Origin: an uncultured Microbacterium sp.
GTDB lineage: Bacteria; Actinomycetota; Actinomycetes; Actinomycetales; Microbacteriaceae
NCBI RefSeq assembly: GCF_943912325.1
Contig: NZ_CALTTX010000008.1
Span: 9,098-73,097, forward strand
Direction of reading: 5' to 3'
DNA length: 64,000 nucleotides
In this document: in pieces, positions 1 through 8,925 of the stretch
Layout: each line of letters starts with the position of its first letter
Position numbering within the stretch: the first letter of the stretch is position 1
The notes under the pieces: model-generated
The model's input: only the letters and a program-made list of their open reading frames with translations
Database searches by the model: none
Told to the model about the DNA's origin: nothing
Program-made: the position numbers and the translations under genes

Positions 1-567
<567 letters not shown>

Positions 568-580
568 CGCGCGTAGCGGC

Positions 581-1150
581 CTACGCCCGAAGCATCCGTT
601 CGACGAATTCCGTTACCGCCTGCTCGGTCGAGAGGCCCGTGTCGAGCGGAACCGTCAGGCAGTCGAGCATGAGGCCGTCGATCGCGTAGTGCATGAGCGC
701 GATCTCGGTGCGGCCGCCGGGCAGGCCCGCGCGCGCATTGAAGGCGACGTCGTCGTCGAACGCGCGCTGCCGCCACGCACCGAGCGCCCGCGCGACGGCC
801 GGGCGGCGAGCGGCCTCGAGGCGCAGCTCGAAGAGCGCGAGCGAGACATGCGGGTCGGCGCCGAGCCGGCGAACCACGTCGCGCACATAGTCGGCGAACA
901 GCGCCGCATCGGGGCGGCGTGAGGCAGTCGAGGGGATCGCGTCGGGGTCAGGGGTCAGGCGCTGTTCGATGCGCTCGACGAGGGCGGCGATCAGCTCGTC
1001 GCGCGAGGGGAAGTAGTTCGACGCCGTGCCACGGGGCGTGCCGGCCGCGGCGTCGACCGCGCGATGCGTGAGCCCCCGCGCGCCCTCGTCGGCGAGCACG
1101 CGGATCCCCGCGTCGGCGAGGGCGGAGCGGCGTTCGTCGTTACGAACCAT
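581..1150 (-). CDS. TetR-family transcriptional regulator
   Basis: This 189-residue protein has a TetR-type N-terminal helix-turn-helix (about residues 8-52; GLTHRAVDAAAGTPRGTASNYF followed in shortened form by the usual FPSRDELI helix) and a variable C-terminal ligand domain. It is divergent from a RibD-like reductase gene, and a dyad between the two genes looks like its operator, so it probably represses that neighbour and itself. The start codon is preceded at 6 nt by TACCAT (a -10-like box at 1157-1162), which suggests a leaderless message. The ligand is unknown. TetR membership is clear. Confidence 0.88.
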   Translation of the reverse strand: MVRNDERRSALADAGIRVLADEGARGLTHRAVDAAAGTPRGTASNYFPSRDELIAALVERIEQRLTPDPDAIPSTASRRPDAALFADYVRDVVRRLGADPHVSLALFELRLEAARRPAVARALGAWRQRAFDDDVAFNARAGLPGGRTEIALMHYAIDGLMLDCLTVPLDTGLSTEQAVTEFVERMLRA

Positions 1151-1178
1151 GCACCCATGGTAGCGAAACCACGACGCC

Positions 1179-1206
1179 TGTTGTAGTTTGAGGAGTGACT
1201 ACGACA
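1179..1206. promoter_or_regulatory. Candidate TetR operator
   Basis: TGTTGTAGT (1179-1187) and ACTACGACA (1198-1206) form an inverted repeat with one mismatch and a 10-nt spacer, between the divergent TetR and RibD-like genes. A related half-site (ACCACGAC) sits just left of it. The size and place fit a TetR-family operator covering the promoter of the reductase gene. This is inferred from sequence only. Confidence 0.5.
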
Positions 1207-1227
1207 GATGTTGTGATTGGAGACAGG

Positions 1228-1800
1228 ATGCCGGAACTCACCTACTACGTCGCCGTCAGCATCGACGGCTACATCGCAGACCCCTCGGGCGGCTTCGACG
1301 CGTTCCTCGTCGAGGGCGATCACGCGCCCGTCATCTACGGCGAATACGCCGACGCGCTGCCCGGGCACGCGCACTCCGCGCTCGGAGTCGAGCCGCCGCG
1401 CACCCACTTCGACACGGTGATCATGGGGTGGAACACTCTCGCGCCCGCGCTCGACGCCGGCATCCCGAGCCCCTACCCGCACCTGCGTCAGATCGTCGCC
1501 AGCCGCCAGGCGCGCGACGTCGACCCCGCCATCACGCTGACGCCCGACCCGCTCGCGACCGTCCGCGCGCTGAAGCACGAAGACGGGATCGGAATCTGGC
1601 TCTGCGGCGGCGGTCAGCTCGCGGGTGCGCTGCTCCCCGAGATCGACCGACTCGTGTTGAAGCGCAACCCGGTCGCGTTCGGCAGCGGCATCCCGCTCTT
1701 CGGCGACGCCCCCTACGCGCCGCGCGCCTTCGAGCTAAGGGACACGCGATCGTTCGGTTCGGGCGTCGTGATAGAGGAGTACGCCGCCCGCGCGGCGTGA
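1228..1800 (+). CDS. Dihydrofolate reductase / RibD C-terminal domain family protein
   Basis: This protein of 190 residues belongs to the RibD C-terminal/DHFR-like family of NADPH-dependent reductases. The N-terminal strand ELTYYVAVSIDGYIA, the internal VIMGWNTL and the cofactor-loop segment IWLCGGGQLAGALLPEIDRL are family signatures. The substrate is unknown, and most stand-alone members are uncharacterised. I chose the ATG at 1228 because GGAGAC lies 4 nt upstream. A GTG at 1195 in the same frame could be a longer start. The gene is divergent from, and probably controlled by, the adjacent TetR regulator. Confidence 0.85.
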   Translation: MPELTYYVAVSIDGYIADPSGGFDAFLVEGDHAPVIYGEYADALPGHAHSALGVEPPRTHFDTVIMGWNTLAPALDAGIPSPYPHLRQIVASRQARDVDPAITLTPDPLATVRALKHEDGIGIWLCGGGQLAGALLPEIDRLVLKRNPVAFGSGIPLFGDAPYAPRAFELRDTRSFGSGVVIEEYAARAA

Positions 1801-1810
1801 GCAGCGGCGG

Positions 1811-2467
1811 TCAGGACAGCTCGGCGTCGCGACCGGCGGCGTCGCGGACGACCAGGCGGAAGCCCGAGCGGTCGCCGAGCGTGACTGCGGGGGTCGCGTC
1901 GGCGTCGAGGCCGAAGGCCCGGTAGTTGTCGCTGACGTGGGCGGCGGCTGAGGCATCCACTTCGATCCGTTCGAACGTCACCAGCTCGATCGTCGGCAGC
2001 GCGCCGAGGCCCGGCTGCGGCGACGCGCCCCAGTCGATGAGGAACGGCACGGGTCCGGCGTTGTCGCCGCCGCGCGTGAGCGTCCATTCGAGCAGCCCGC
2101 CGTCTGGCGTGCGCCGCGAGAGCGCCTCGACCGGCCCCGTCTCGACGCCCGCGGCCCGCGCACGCTGCGACACGGCCTCGATATCGTCGGGGTGGATCGC
2201 AAAGCCCACGACGGTCGGCTCGCTGAGCCGGTCGATCCCGAACGTCGTCGGCACAGCTCCCGCCTCGGGATCGGGTCCGATCAGCTCGATGTAGTGCGGG
2301 CCGCGCGCGCCGTCGACCGTCAGCGCGACGAGGTGATTCGCCGTGCCGGTGGGGTGACGGCCGCCCGCGGGCGCGTCGATCCCCGTGCGCTCGCGGAACC
2401 ACGCGACGAGTCCCGCGAGGTCGGGCCCCGCGATCACGATGTGATCGAGGGCGGTCGGCCGGCTCAT
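1811..2467 (-). CDS. VOC-family protein (glyoxalase-like domain)
   Basis: This 218-residue protein has the glyoxalase/VOC fold typical of the Glyoxalase_3 type. The N-terminal strand ALDHIVIAGPDL opens the first beta-alpha-beta unit, and HYIELIGPDP and GLLEWTLTRGG are further strands with the usual acidic or histidine positions. It is the last gene of the seven-gene transport and oxidation operon. Its ATG overlaps the stop of the AhpD-like gene by 4 nt (ATGA at 2464-2467), so it is translationally coupled. It may act on a product of the monooxygenase step. The reaction is unknown. Confidence 0.85.
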   Translation of the reverse strand: MSRPTALDHIVIAGPDLAGLVAWFRERTGIDAPAGGRHPTGTANHLVALTVDGARGPHYIELIGPDPEAGAVPTTFGIDRLSEPTVVGFAIHPDDIEAVSQRARAAGVETGPVEALSRRTPDGGLLEWTLTRGGDNAGPVPFLIDWGASPQPGLGALPTIELVTFERIEVDASAAAHVSDNYRAFGLDADATPAVTLGDRSGFRLVVRDAAGRDAELS

Positions 2468-3804
2468 GCGTCGCCCCGGCGCCGGGCGGGAACCTCGGGT
2501 TCACCGAGCGAGAGCATGAGGCGGTTCGCCCAGTTGAAAAACGCCGCCGCCTGCACGATATCGGCGATCGCCGCGTCGTCGAACTCGACGGCGCGCAACG
2601 CCTCGATGTGGGTCGCGTCGAAGCGGGGCGGGGTGTGCGTGAGAGCGACGGATGCTTCGGCGATCGCATTCCACGCCGGCGACCCGAGATCGGCCGTGAC
2701 GCCCTCGTCGAGCAGGCGCTGTACGTCGTCGCGGCGCCCCGACTCGCGCGTCGCGGCGGCCGAGTGCACCGACGCGCAGTAGACGCAACCGTTGAGGCGC
2801 GACGCGACGGTCGCGGCGAGCTCGCGCTCGGCCCGGCCGACTCCGCCGTCGGTGTTGTAGAAGATGTCGAGGTCGGTGAGGGTGCGCGCCTCGAGCGCGT
2901 CGGGGTTGCGCACGAGCAGGCGAAAGTACGGGTTCGCGCGGCGGAAATCGTCGATGAGCGCCTCGTGCTGGCGCGCGCTCAGCGCATCCTGCGCGACCGG
3001 CTCGAGCCATGGCACCCAGCCGAGCCCGTCTTGCGTGAAACGGTCGGGACGCCCGAGATCGGGGTATGCCGTGACACCGGCGGGGAGTGTGGATGCCTCG
3101 GGCCCAGCGGGAGCGCTCGCGTGAGCGGCATCCGTCTCGCCCGCGTTTTGCTCTGCGTCGGCCCGTTCTGTCTCGGCCTGCGCTGTTGCAGCCTCGCCGC
3201 CGAGCACGCGGAGCCCCCACGCGACGCGCAGCTGGAACGCGAGGAACGCCACGAGCTGCGAGAGCGTGACGATGTCGTCGGCGCTCCAGCCCGCATCGAC
3301 GAGGGCGCCGAGCGCCGCGGGCGAGGATTCGCGGGGGCGCACGACGAGCAGATGCGCGTGCGCGAGCGCGGCCGCGAGGCGGTCGCCGAGGGCCGACGCG
3401 TCGGGGGCGAACACGGGCGCGGCGGTGCTCTCGGCCGCGAGGCCCCCTTCGCGGTAGGCGCCGAGGGGGCCCGCCACGGTGCCGAGGGCGGCGATCGCGT
3501 CGGCGACGGCCGCGGCGAGACGCTCGTCTTCGTCGGCGAGCAGATCGGCATAGAACGCGCGCCCCGGCTCATACGCGTGCAGCGCCGAGACGAACGCCGC
3601 AACCGCGTAGCGCTCGGCGTGCGAGAACGTGCTCGCGTCGGTGGGCTCGAGCAGCGCCGCGAACGAGCGCTGCGCGTTCTCGCGCGCCTGCGTCCGGCCC
3701 GCACGCACAGTGGCGAGAGCCGAAGCGGGACGGATGCCGGTGAGCACATCGATCACGTCGGCCGACGCGGTCGGGGTCGCCGTCGTTTCGGGGGTGGGGG
3801 TCAT
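2464..3804 (-). CDS. Two-domain CMD / alkylhydroperoxidase AhpD-like protein (Avi_7170 and Avi_7169 types fused)
   Basis: This protein of 446 residues carries two carboxymuconolactone decarboxylase (CMD) units. The N-terminal half (about 1-230) looks like the Avi_7170-type CMD protein and lacks a CxxC. The C-terminal half (about 250-440) looks like the Avi_7169-type peroxidase-related protein, with the AhpD motif NGCVYCASVHS holding the redox cysteine pair and histidine. In other genomes these two are usually separate neighbours of this same transporter set (names recalled from TIGRFAM models), so this appears to be a fusion. The ATG at 3804 is chosen for its GGAG 5 nt upstream, since the frame stays open further without an obvious ribosome site. 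It overlaps the monooxygenase gene by 4 nt. The peroxide or thiol substrate is unknown. Confidence 0.85.
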   Translation of the reverse strand: MTPTPETTATPTASADVIDVLTGIRPASALATVRAGRTQARENAQRSFAALLEPTDASTFSHAERYAVAAFVSALHAYEPGRAFYADLLADEDERLAAAVADAIAALGTVAGPLGAYREGGLAAESTAAPVFAPDASALGDRLAAALAHAHLLVVRPRESSPAALGALVDAGWSADDIVTLSQLVAFLAFQLRVAWGLRVLGGEAATAQAETERADAEQNAGETDAAHASAPAGPEASTLPAGVTAYPDLGRPDRFTQDGLGWVPWLEPVAQDALSARQHEALIDDFRRANPYFRLLVRNPDALEARTLTDLDIFYNTDGGVGRAERELAATVASRLNGCVYCASVHSAAATRESGRRDDVQRLLDEGVTADLGSPAWNAIAEASVALTHTPPRFDATHIEALRAVEFDDAAIADIVQAAAFFNWANRLMLSLGEPEVPARRRGDA

Positions 3805-4934
3805 GATTCTCCTCGTTCGGGGGCGAGTCCAGCGGCGAAGGCGGAAGTCGTGTGGGCCCGGTGCGCGTCGCGCAGCTGATCGGCCGACGCGGGGCCGACC
3901 TGCCAGCCGAGGCGCGGAGCGACCTCGGTCGCGAGCAGCTCGATCGAGCGCAGCGTCCATTCGTGGGGTGCGTCGATCGAGTGCACCTGGAAGCTGATGT
4001 CGGTGGCTTCGGCGAGAGTGGCATCGGCCGCGAGCGACGCCGCGACCTCGTCGGCCGTGCCGACGTGGGTGTCGGTCACGGCGAAGAGCTCGGCGAGCGA
4101 CAGCCCCGACGGATCGACCCCGACGAACTGGCGCACGAGCTTGCGCAGCGCCTCGCCGACGTAGTCGCCGACGCCACCGCGGTTGTGCTCGTCGACGACG
4201 AGCGCGGTGCGCGAAGCGAGCACGCGCGGACTAACCCCCGCGGGCAACGCCTCGCGGTACGCCGCGATGACGGGCAGCTGGATGTCGGCAAGAGTCGCAT
4301 CGGGGCGCCCCTCGGGCCGCGGTTGCGTGCGCGAGAGCATGAGGCCGTCGCCGCGCGTGCCCGCCGCGACGGCCCCGGGCACCGAGAAGGTCGCCTGCCA
4401 GATGCGCTCGGCGAGGTCGCCGCCCGCGGGATACAGCGTCTCGTCGCTGCCGCGGATCCCCCGGCCCTCGAGCGCGTCGAGCAGCACCGCGAAGTGCTCG
4501 CCGAACACCGCACGCCGCTCGTCGAACGACCGCCCGAACGCCGTGAACGACGACGGCGTGCCGCCCGTCGCGAGCCCGAGCTGCACGCGGCCGCCGCTCA
4601 GCGCGTCGACGACGACGGCGTCTTCGGCGACCCGCAGCGGGTCATCGATCGGCAGCGTGACGACGGCCGTGCCGAGGCCGATCCGCGACGTGCGCTGCGC
4701 CGCGGCGCCGAGCAGCACGAACGGCGACGGCAGCCCGCCCTCGGCCTCGTGAAAGTGGTGCTGCGCTATCCACGCCGACGCGAACCCCGCGCGTTCGGCC
4801 GCCTCGATCTGCTCGAGCGCGAACCGGTAGCGATCGGCGGGCGAGGCCTGTTCGAGCAGGCGCGTGAAGACACCGATCCGCGGGGCGGCCGGGTCGGTGT
4901 GGTTCTGGTCGAGCGGATTCGCTGCGTCGGTCAA
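3801..4934 (-). CDS. Luciferase-like FMN-dependent monooxygenase (KPN_01858 type)
   Basis: This 377-residue LLM-class flavin-dependent oxidoreductase has the TIM-barrel start IGVFTRLLEQASPADRY, then FASAWIAQHHFHEAEGG (the usual E/H catalytic-site region) and RIGLGTAVVTLPIDDPLRVAED. Its place between a peptide-type ABC ATPase and an AhpD-like protein matches a conserved cluster known from Klebsiella (KPN_01854-01858). In that context it is thought to oxidise an imported compound of unknown structure. Translation starts at a TTG that overlaps the ATPase stop (TTGA, 4931-4934), so coupling is expected. The monooxygenase class is firm and the exact reaction is not known. Confidence 0.88.
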   Translation of the reverse strand: MTDAANPLDQNHTDPAAPRIGVFTRLLEQASPADRYRFALEQIEAAERAGFASAWIAQHHFHEAEGGLPSPFVLLGAAAQRTSRIGLGTAVVTLPIDDPLRVAEDAVVVDALSGGRVQLGLATGGTPSSFTAFGRSFDERRAVFGEHFAVLLDALEGRGIRGSDETLYPAGGDLAERIWQATFSVPGAVAAGTRGDGLMLSRTQPRPEGRPDATLADIQLPVIAAYREALPAGVSPRVLASRTALVVDEHNRGGVGDYVGEALRKLVRQFVGVDPSGLSLAELFAVTDTHVGTADEVAASLAADATLAEATDISFQVHSIDAPHEWTLRSIELLATEVAPRLGWQVGPASADQLRDAHRAHTTSAFAAGLAPERGES

Positions 4935-6748
4935 CGGGGGATCCTTTCGGACGGGACGGATGCCGAGAGCCGACCATCGCTCGAGCCCTCGATCCCACTC
5001 AGGCTCTCGCGCAGGCGCGCGCCCGGGATCGCGGCGATGAGGCGCTGCGTGTACGCATCGCGCGGCTGCTCGAAGACCTGCTCGACCGGTCCGTGCTCGA
5101 CCTGGCGGCCGCGGTGCAGCACCGAGACGGTGTCGGAGATCTGCCGCACGACCGCGAGATCGTGCGAGATGACGAGGTAGGTCAGCCCGAGTTCGCGCTG
5201 CAGCTCGCCGAGCAAGCGCAGGATCTGCGCCTGCACCGTGACGTCGAGCGCCGAGACGGCTTCGTCGAAGACGACGAGCCGCGGTTCGAGAATGAGCGCG
5301 CGGGCGATCGCGACGCGCTGACGCTGCCCGCCCGAGAGCTCGGCCGGCAGGCGCTCGGCCGCATCGGCGGGCAGCGCGACGCGTTCGAGTGCTTGCGCGA
5401 CGCGGGCGGCGCGGCTCGGGCCGGCCGCGCCGGCGTCACCGCGACCGCCGCCGATCCCGAAGTTGCGCAGCGGCTCGGCGAGGATCTCGCCCACGCGCTG
5501 GCGCGGATCGAGCGACGAGAACGGGTTCTGATAGACGAGCTGCGCCGTGCGGCGGTACGCGCGCGTGCGCGCCGAACCCGCGGCTCCGCGGCCCGATGCG
5601 AGCGAGGTGACATCAATCCCGTCGACCCGTATCAGCCCCGCGCTCGGCCGCTGGAACCCCGCGACCGCGCGGCCCGTCGTCGTCTTGCCCGAGCCCGATT
5701 CGCCGACGAGGGCGTGCGTCGTGCCCGCGGGGATCGTGAACGAGACGTCGTCGACCGCGACGAAGGGATGCCGGCGCCCACCGAACTCCTGCCGGAGCCC
5801 CTCGACCACGACGAGCGGCTCGGCCGCGGGGGCGCTCGACGCAGAGGCATCCGTCGCCTGAATTCGCCGCTCGGCACGCTCGGTCACGACGATCCGCGAC
5901 AGCGACGGGGCGTCGGCGAGGAGGCGCCGCGTGTAGTCCGCGGTCGGAGCGGCGAGCACATCGCGCGTCGCGCCCTGCTCTTGCACCGCGCCGTCGCGCA
6001 GCACGACGAGGTGCTCGGAGTGGTCGGCCGCGACCGCGAGGTCGTGCGTGATGAAGAGCACGCCCGTGCCCGTCTCGGTGCGCAGCCGATCGATCAGCTC
6101 GAGCACGCGGCGCTGCACCGTGACGTCGAGGGCGCTCGTCGGCTCGTCGGCGATGATCAGCTCGGGCTCGAGCGCGACGGCCGCGGCGATCAGCACGCGC
6201 TGGCGCATGCCGCCCGAAAGCTCGTGGGGATACTGCCCGGCGCGGCGCTCGGGGTCGTCGATGTCGACGCGTTCGAGCAGGTCGATCACGCGCGCGCGGA
6301 TGCGGCGGCGGTCGCGCCAGCCGTGAATGCGCAACGCCTCGGCGACGCTCGCGCCGATCGTCTTGAGCGGGTCGAGCGACGTCGTCGGGTCTTGCGGGAT
6401 CACGCCGATGCGCGCGCCGCGGAGCGCCCGCAAGCGGCTTTCGGACAGGCGCGTGAGATCGAGCGCCGAGCCGGGGGCGGCTTCGCTGGGGCCTTCGCCG
6501 CCGAGTTCGCCCGCGCCCGCGCCCGCATCGCTCAGCAGGATTCCGCCGCCCGTGACCGATCCGCCCGCGGGCAGCAGCCCGATGACGGCCTGCGCGATCG
6601 TCGACTTGCCCGAACCCGATTCGCCGACGAGCGCCGTCGTCTCGCCGCGGCGCACCGCGAACGACACTCCGCGCACGGCTTCGCGCGGGCCCGTGCGCGT
6701 CGCGTACGCAACCCGCAGGTCATCGACCGTGAGCAGGGGGGCGCTCAT
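4931..6748 (-). CDS. Dipeptide/oligopeptide-type ABC transporter, fused double ATP-binding protein
   Basis: This protein of 605 residues carries two complete ABC nucleotide-binding domains in tandem, corresponding to DppD and DppF. The first has Walker A GESGSGKST, signature ELSGGMRQRV and Walker B LIIADEPTSALD. The second has GESGSGKTT, ELSGGQRQRV and LVVFDEAVSALD. The second Walker B therefore has DEA rather than DEP, which some DppF proteins also show. It powers import by the two permeases next to it. The ATG at 6748 follows AAAGGATG and overlaps the permease stop (ATGA). It is fourth in the operon. Confidence 0.95.
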   Translation of the reverse strand: MSAPLLTVDDLRVAYATRTGPREAVRGVSFAVRRGETTALVGESGSGKSTIAQAVIGLLPAGGSVTGGGILLSDAGAGAGELGGEGPSEAAPGSALDLTRLSESRLRALRGARIGVIPQDPTTSLDPLKTIGASVAEALRIHGWRDRRRIRARVIDLLERVDIDDPERRAGQYPHELSGGMRQRVLIAAAVALEPELIIADEPTSALDVTVQRRVLELIDRLRTETGTGVLFITHDLAVAADHSEHLVVLRDGAVQEQGATRDVLAAPTADYTRRLLADAPSLSRIVVTERAERRIQATDASASSAPAAEPLVVVEGLRQEFGGRRHPFVAVDDVSFTIPAGTTHALVGESGSGKTTTGRAVAGFQRPSAGLIRVDGIDVTSLASGRGAAGSARTRAYRRTAQLVYQNPFSSLDPRQRVGEILAEPLRNFGIGGGRGDAGAAGPSRAARVAQALERVALPADAAERLPAELSGGQRQRVAIARALILEPRLVVFDEAVSALDVTVQAQILRLLGELQRELGLTYLVISHDLAVVRQISDTVSVLHRGRQVEHGPVEQVFEQPRDAYTQRLIAAIPGARLRESLSGIEGSSDGRLSASVPSERIPR

Positions 6749-7707
6749 GAGGCATCCTTTCGCGATGAATCGATTGATGCCGGAACGGATGCCGGTCGTC
6801 CCGGCCGCAGTCGACCGAGCGCGCGCCCGACCGTGCCATCGCGCAGCGCCTCGCTCAGGCGGTTGGTCGAGAGCACGACCGCGACGACGACGAGGCCCGG
6901 CAGCACCGTCAGCCACCACGCGGTCGCGACGTAGTTGCGGCCCTCGGCGATGAGCAGGCCCCACTCGGGCGTGGGCGGCGGCGCGCCGTACCCGAGGAAC
7001 CCGAGGGTCGAGATCTGCAGGATCGCGGCGCCGAACTGCAGCGCGACGAGCGCGACGATGGGAGTCAGCGCATTGGGCACGACGTGCCGCGCGAGCACAC
7101 GCCAGAACGTGCCGCCCGAACCGTAGGCGGCCTCGATGTAGTCCTGCACGCGCACTGCGACGACTTGCGAGCGCGCGAGCCGCGCGAACACCGCGATCGA
7201 GGTGATGCCGACCGCGAGCGCCGCATTCGTCGTGCCGAATCCGAGCAGGATCACGACGCTGAGCGACAGCAGCAGCGCCGGAATCGCGAGCAGCACGTCG
7301 ACGAGGCGCATGAGCACGTCGTCGAGCCAGCCGGGTCGCGCGCCCGCGACGATCCCGATCGCGCCGCCGACGATGAAGCCCACGGCGACCGCGACGAGGG
7401 CCGCGAGGACGGATTCGGACGCCCCGTGCACGACGCGCGTGTAGACGTCGCGGCCGACCGAGTCGGTGCCGAACCAGTGCGCGAGCGACGGCGCCTGCAG
7501 TGCCTTGGCGGTCTGCGCCGTGGGGTCGCCGGGAGCGAAAACGCTCGGGAAGAGCGCCCACGCGAGGGCGAGCACGATGACCACGAGGGCGATGACGAGC
7601 CCCGCGGGAGCGAGGCGACGGGCGCGGGAACCGCGAGCGGGGGCGCCCGACGGATCGGCGCCGCGGCGCGCGACCGAGGGCACGAGGGTCGCGAGCACGG
7701 CGTTCAT
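6745..7707 (-). CDS. ABC transporter permease, DppC-type
   Basis: This 320-residue binding-protein-dependent permease has about six membrane segments (the first about residues 34-55) and a cytoplasmic EAA-type loop reading EAAYGSGGTFWRVLARHVVPN, which contacts the ATPase. A periplasmic segment with HWFGTDSVGRDVYTRVVHGA is typical of DppC/OppC. The start ATG overlaps the stop of the DppB-type gene by 4 nt. It forms the membrane channel with that protein. Confidence 0.93.
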   Translation of the reverse strand: MNAVLATLVPSVARRGADPSGAPARGSRARRLAPAGLVIALVVIVLALAWALFPSVFAPGDPTAQTAKALQAPSLAHWFGTDSVGRDVYTRVVHGASESVLAALVAVAVGFIVGGAIGIVAGARPGWLDDVLMRLVDVLLAIPALLLSLSVVILLGFGTTNAALAVGITSIAVFARLARSQVVAVRVQDYIEAAYGSGGTFWRVLARHVVPNALTPIVALVALQFGAAILQISTLGFLGYGAPPPTPEWGLLIAEGRNYVATAWWLTVLPGLVVVAVVLSTNRLSEALRDGTVGRALGRLRPGRPASVPASIDSSRKDAS

Positions 7708-8762
7708 CGGGCGGCTCCCGTGGCGTCGGCGGTGTGGGCGTCGGCGGCGGGCGCTGCGTCGGCGGTTGCGAGAGCGGGGGTCGGGGCTGTGCCGGAGGCA
7801 TCCACTCGCCTGCTCTGCCCTCGCGAGCCGCCGCGCGCACTCGTGCGCAGGCGCGCGTCGAGCACGGGGTAGAGCAGGTCGACGATGAGGTTGATGATGA
7901 CGAAGACGAGGGTCGAGAGCACGACGACCGCCATGAGCACGGGGGTGTCGCGGTTGGCGACGGCCTGCGCCGTGAGTTGGCCGATGCCCGCGCGACCGAA
8001 GACCGTCTCGGTCACGACGGCGCCGCCGATCAGCTCGCCGAACAGCACGCCCGCCATCGTGAGGGTCGGCAGCAGGGCGTTGCGGCCGACGCCGTGCCAC
8101 AGCAGCCAATTCACGCCCGCGCCGCGCGCCCGCATGACCTGCACGAACGGCTGTGCCCGCACTTCGTCGATGCTGCGGATGAGCACTTGCGACAGCGGCG
8201 CCGCGATCGGGATCGCGATCGTCAGCACGGGCAAGATGAGCGCCTGCACGGGGTTCGCGCCGATGAGAGGCACGATCCGCAGCTGGAACGAAAAGACCTG
8301 GATCAGCACGATTCCGATCCAGAACACCGGCACCGAGACGAACAGCGGCGGCAGCGAACGAAAAACGCGGCGGAGCGGATTGCCCGCGCCATACGTCGCC
8401 GTGAACGCGATCGCGACCGCGAGAACCACCGCGACGATGATCGAGAGCACCGCGAGCACGAGCGTCTCGGGCAGGGCCGCGCCGATGAGCGTCGAGACCG
8501 GCGCGCCCGTCTGCACGGAGTAGCCGAAGTCGCCGCGCACGAACGCGAGGGTCGATTCGATGAAGCGCACGATCACGGGCCGGTCGGCGCCGTACGCCTG
8601 GCGGATCTCGTCGAGCTGCGCGGGGCTCAGCCCCAGTTCGGGCGAGCCGAAACGCGCGAGCACGGCATCGCCCGGCAGCAGCGCGAGCAACACGTACGCG
8701 ACCGTGTAGGCGAGCACGAGCACGACGATCGCCTGACCGAGGCGGCGGGCGATGTACGTCAT
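7704..8762 (-). CDS. ABC transporter permease, DppB-type
   Basis: This 352-residue permease begins MTYIARRLGQAIVVLVLAY, the standard DppB/OppB N-terminus, and has GDFGYSVQTGAPVSTLI in the large external loop and six membrane segments. The last 45 residues or so are a low-complexity Ala/Thr/Asp tail not usual for the family. It is separated from the upstream solute-binding gene by 163 nt containing a strong hairpin, so it may be made in smaller amounts than the binding protein. Confidence 0.93.
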   Translation of the reverse strand: MTYIARRLGQAIVVLVLAYTVAYVLLALLPGDAVLARFGSPELGLSPAQLDEIRQAYGADRPVIVRFIESTLAFVRGDFGYSVQTGAPVSTLIGAALPETLVLAVLSIIVAVVLAVAIAFTATYGAGNPLRRVFRSLPPLFVSVPVFWIGIVLIQVFSFQLRIVPLIGANPVQALILPVLTIAIPIAAPLSQVLIRSIDEVRAQPFVQVMRARGAGVNWLLWHGVGRNALLPTLTMAGVLFGELIGGAVVTETVFGRAGIGQLTAQAVANRDTPVLMAVVVLSTLVFVIINLIVDLLYPVLDARLRTSARGGSRGQSRRVDASGTAPTPALATADAAPAADAHTADATGAAR

Positions 8763-8813
8763 GGGGGGGGCTTTCGGGTCGTGCTTGTGTGTTTTTGGCG
8801 AGTGGATGCCGCG

Positions 8814-8850
8814 GGGTGCGGCCGCTGTCTCAACGAGAGCGGCCGCACCC
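8814..8850 (-). terminator. Perfect 13-bp hairpin between binding-protein and permease genes
   Basis: The arms GGGTGCGGCCGCT (8814-8826) and AGCGGCCGCACCC (8838-8850) pair perfectly around an 11-nt loop. No U-run follows on the minus strand. Such intercistronic hairpins after a solute-binding gene are known to act as partial terminators or as 3' mRNA protectors. Here it would raise binding protein over permease. Confidence 0.65.
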
Positions 8851-8925
8851 GTGCGGTTATTCCCTGTTCACCGGCTCAGCGAGGTTGCGCGGTTCGGTGG
8901 TTTTGGCGCTCAGCGGTTTCGGCGC

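Noticed and set aside
1195..1230. GTG 1195 as leaderless start of the RibD-like gene
   Set aside because: TAGTTT is 5 nt upstream, which is close to the leaderless pattern. However, ATG 1228 has a good ribosome site and the family N-terminus directly follows it. Left as a possible alternative.
8838..8850. Independent insertion-sequence end at the NotI-like palindrome
   Set aside because: There is no target duplication or transposase. A perfect hairpin between a binding-protein gene and its permease is common and explains it.
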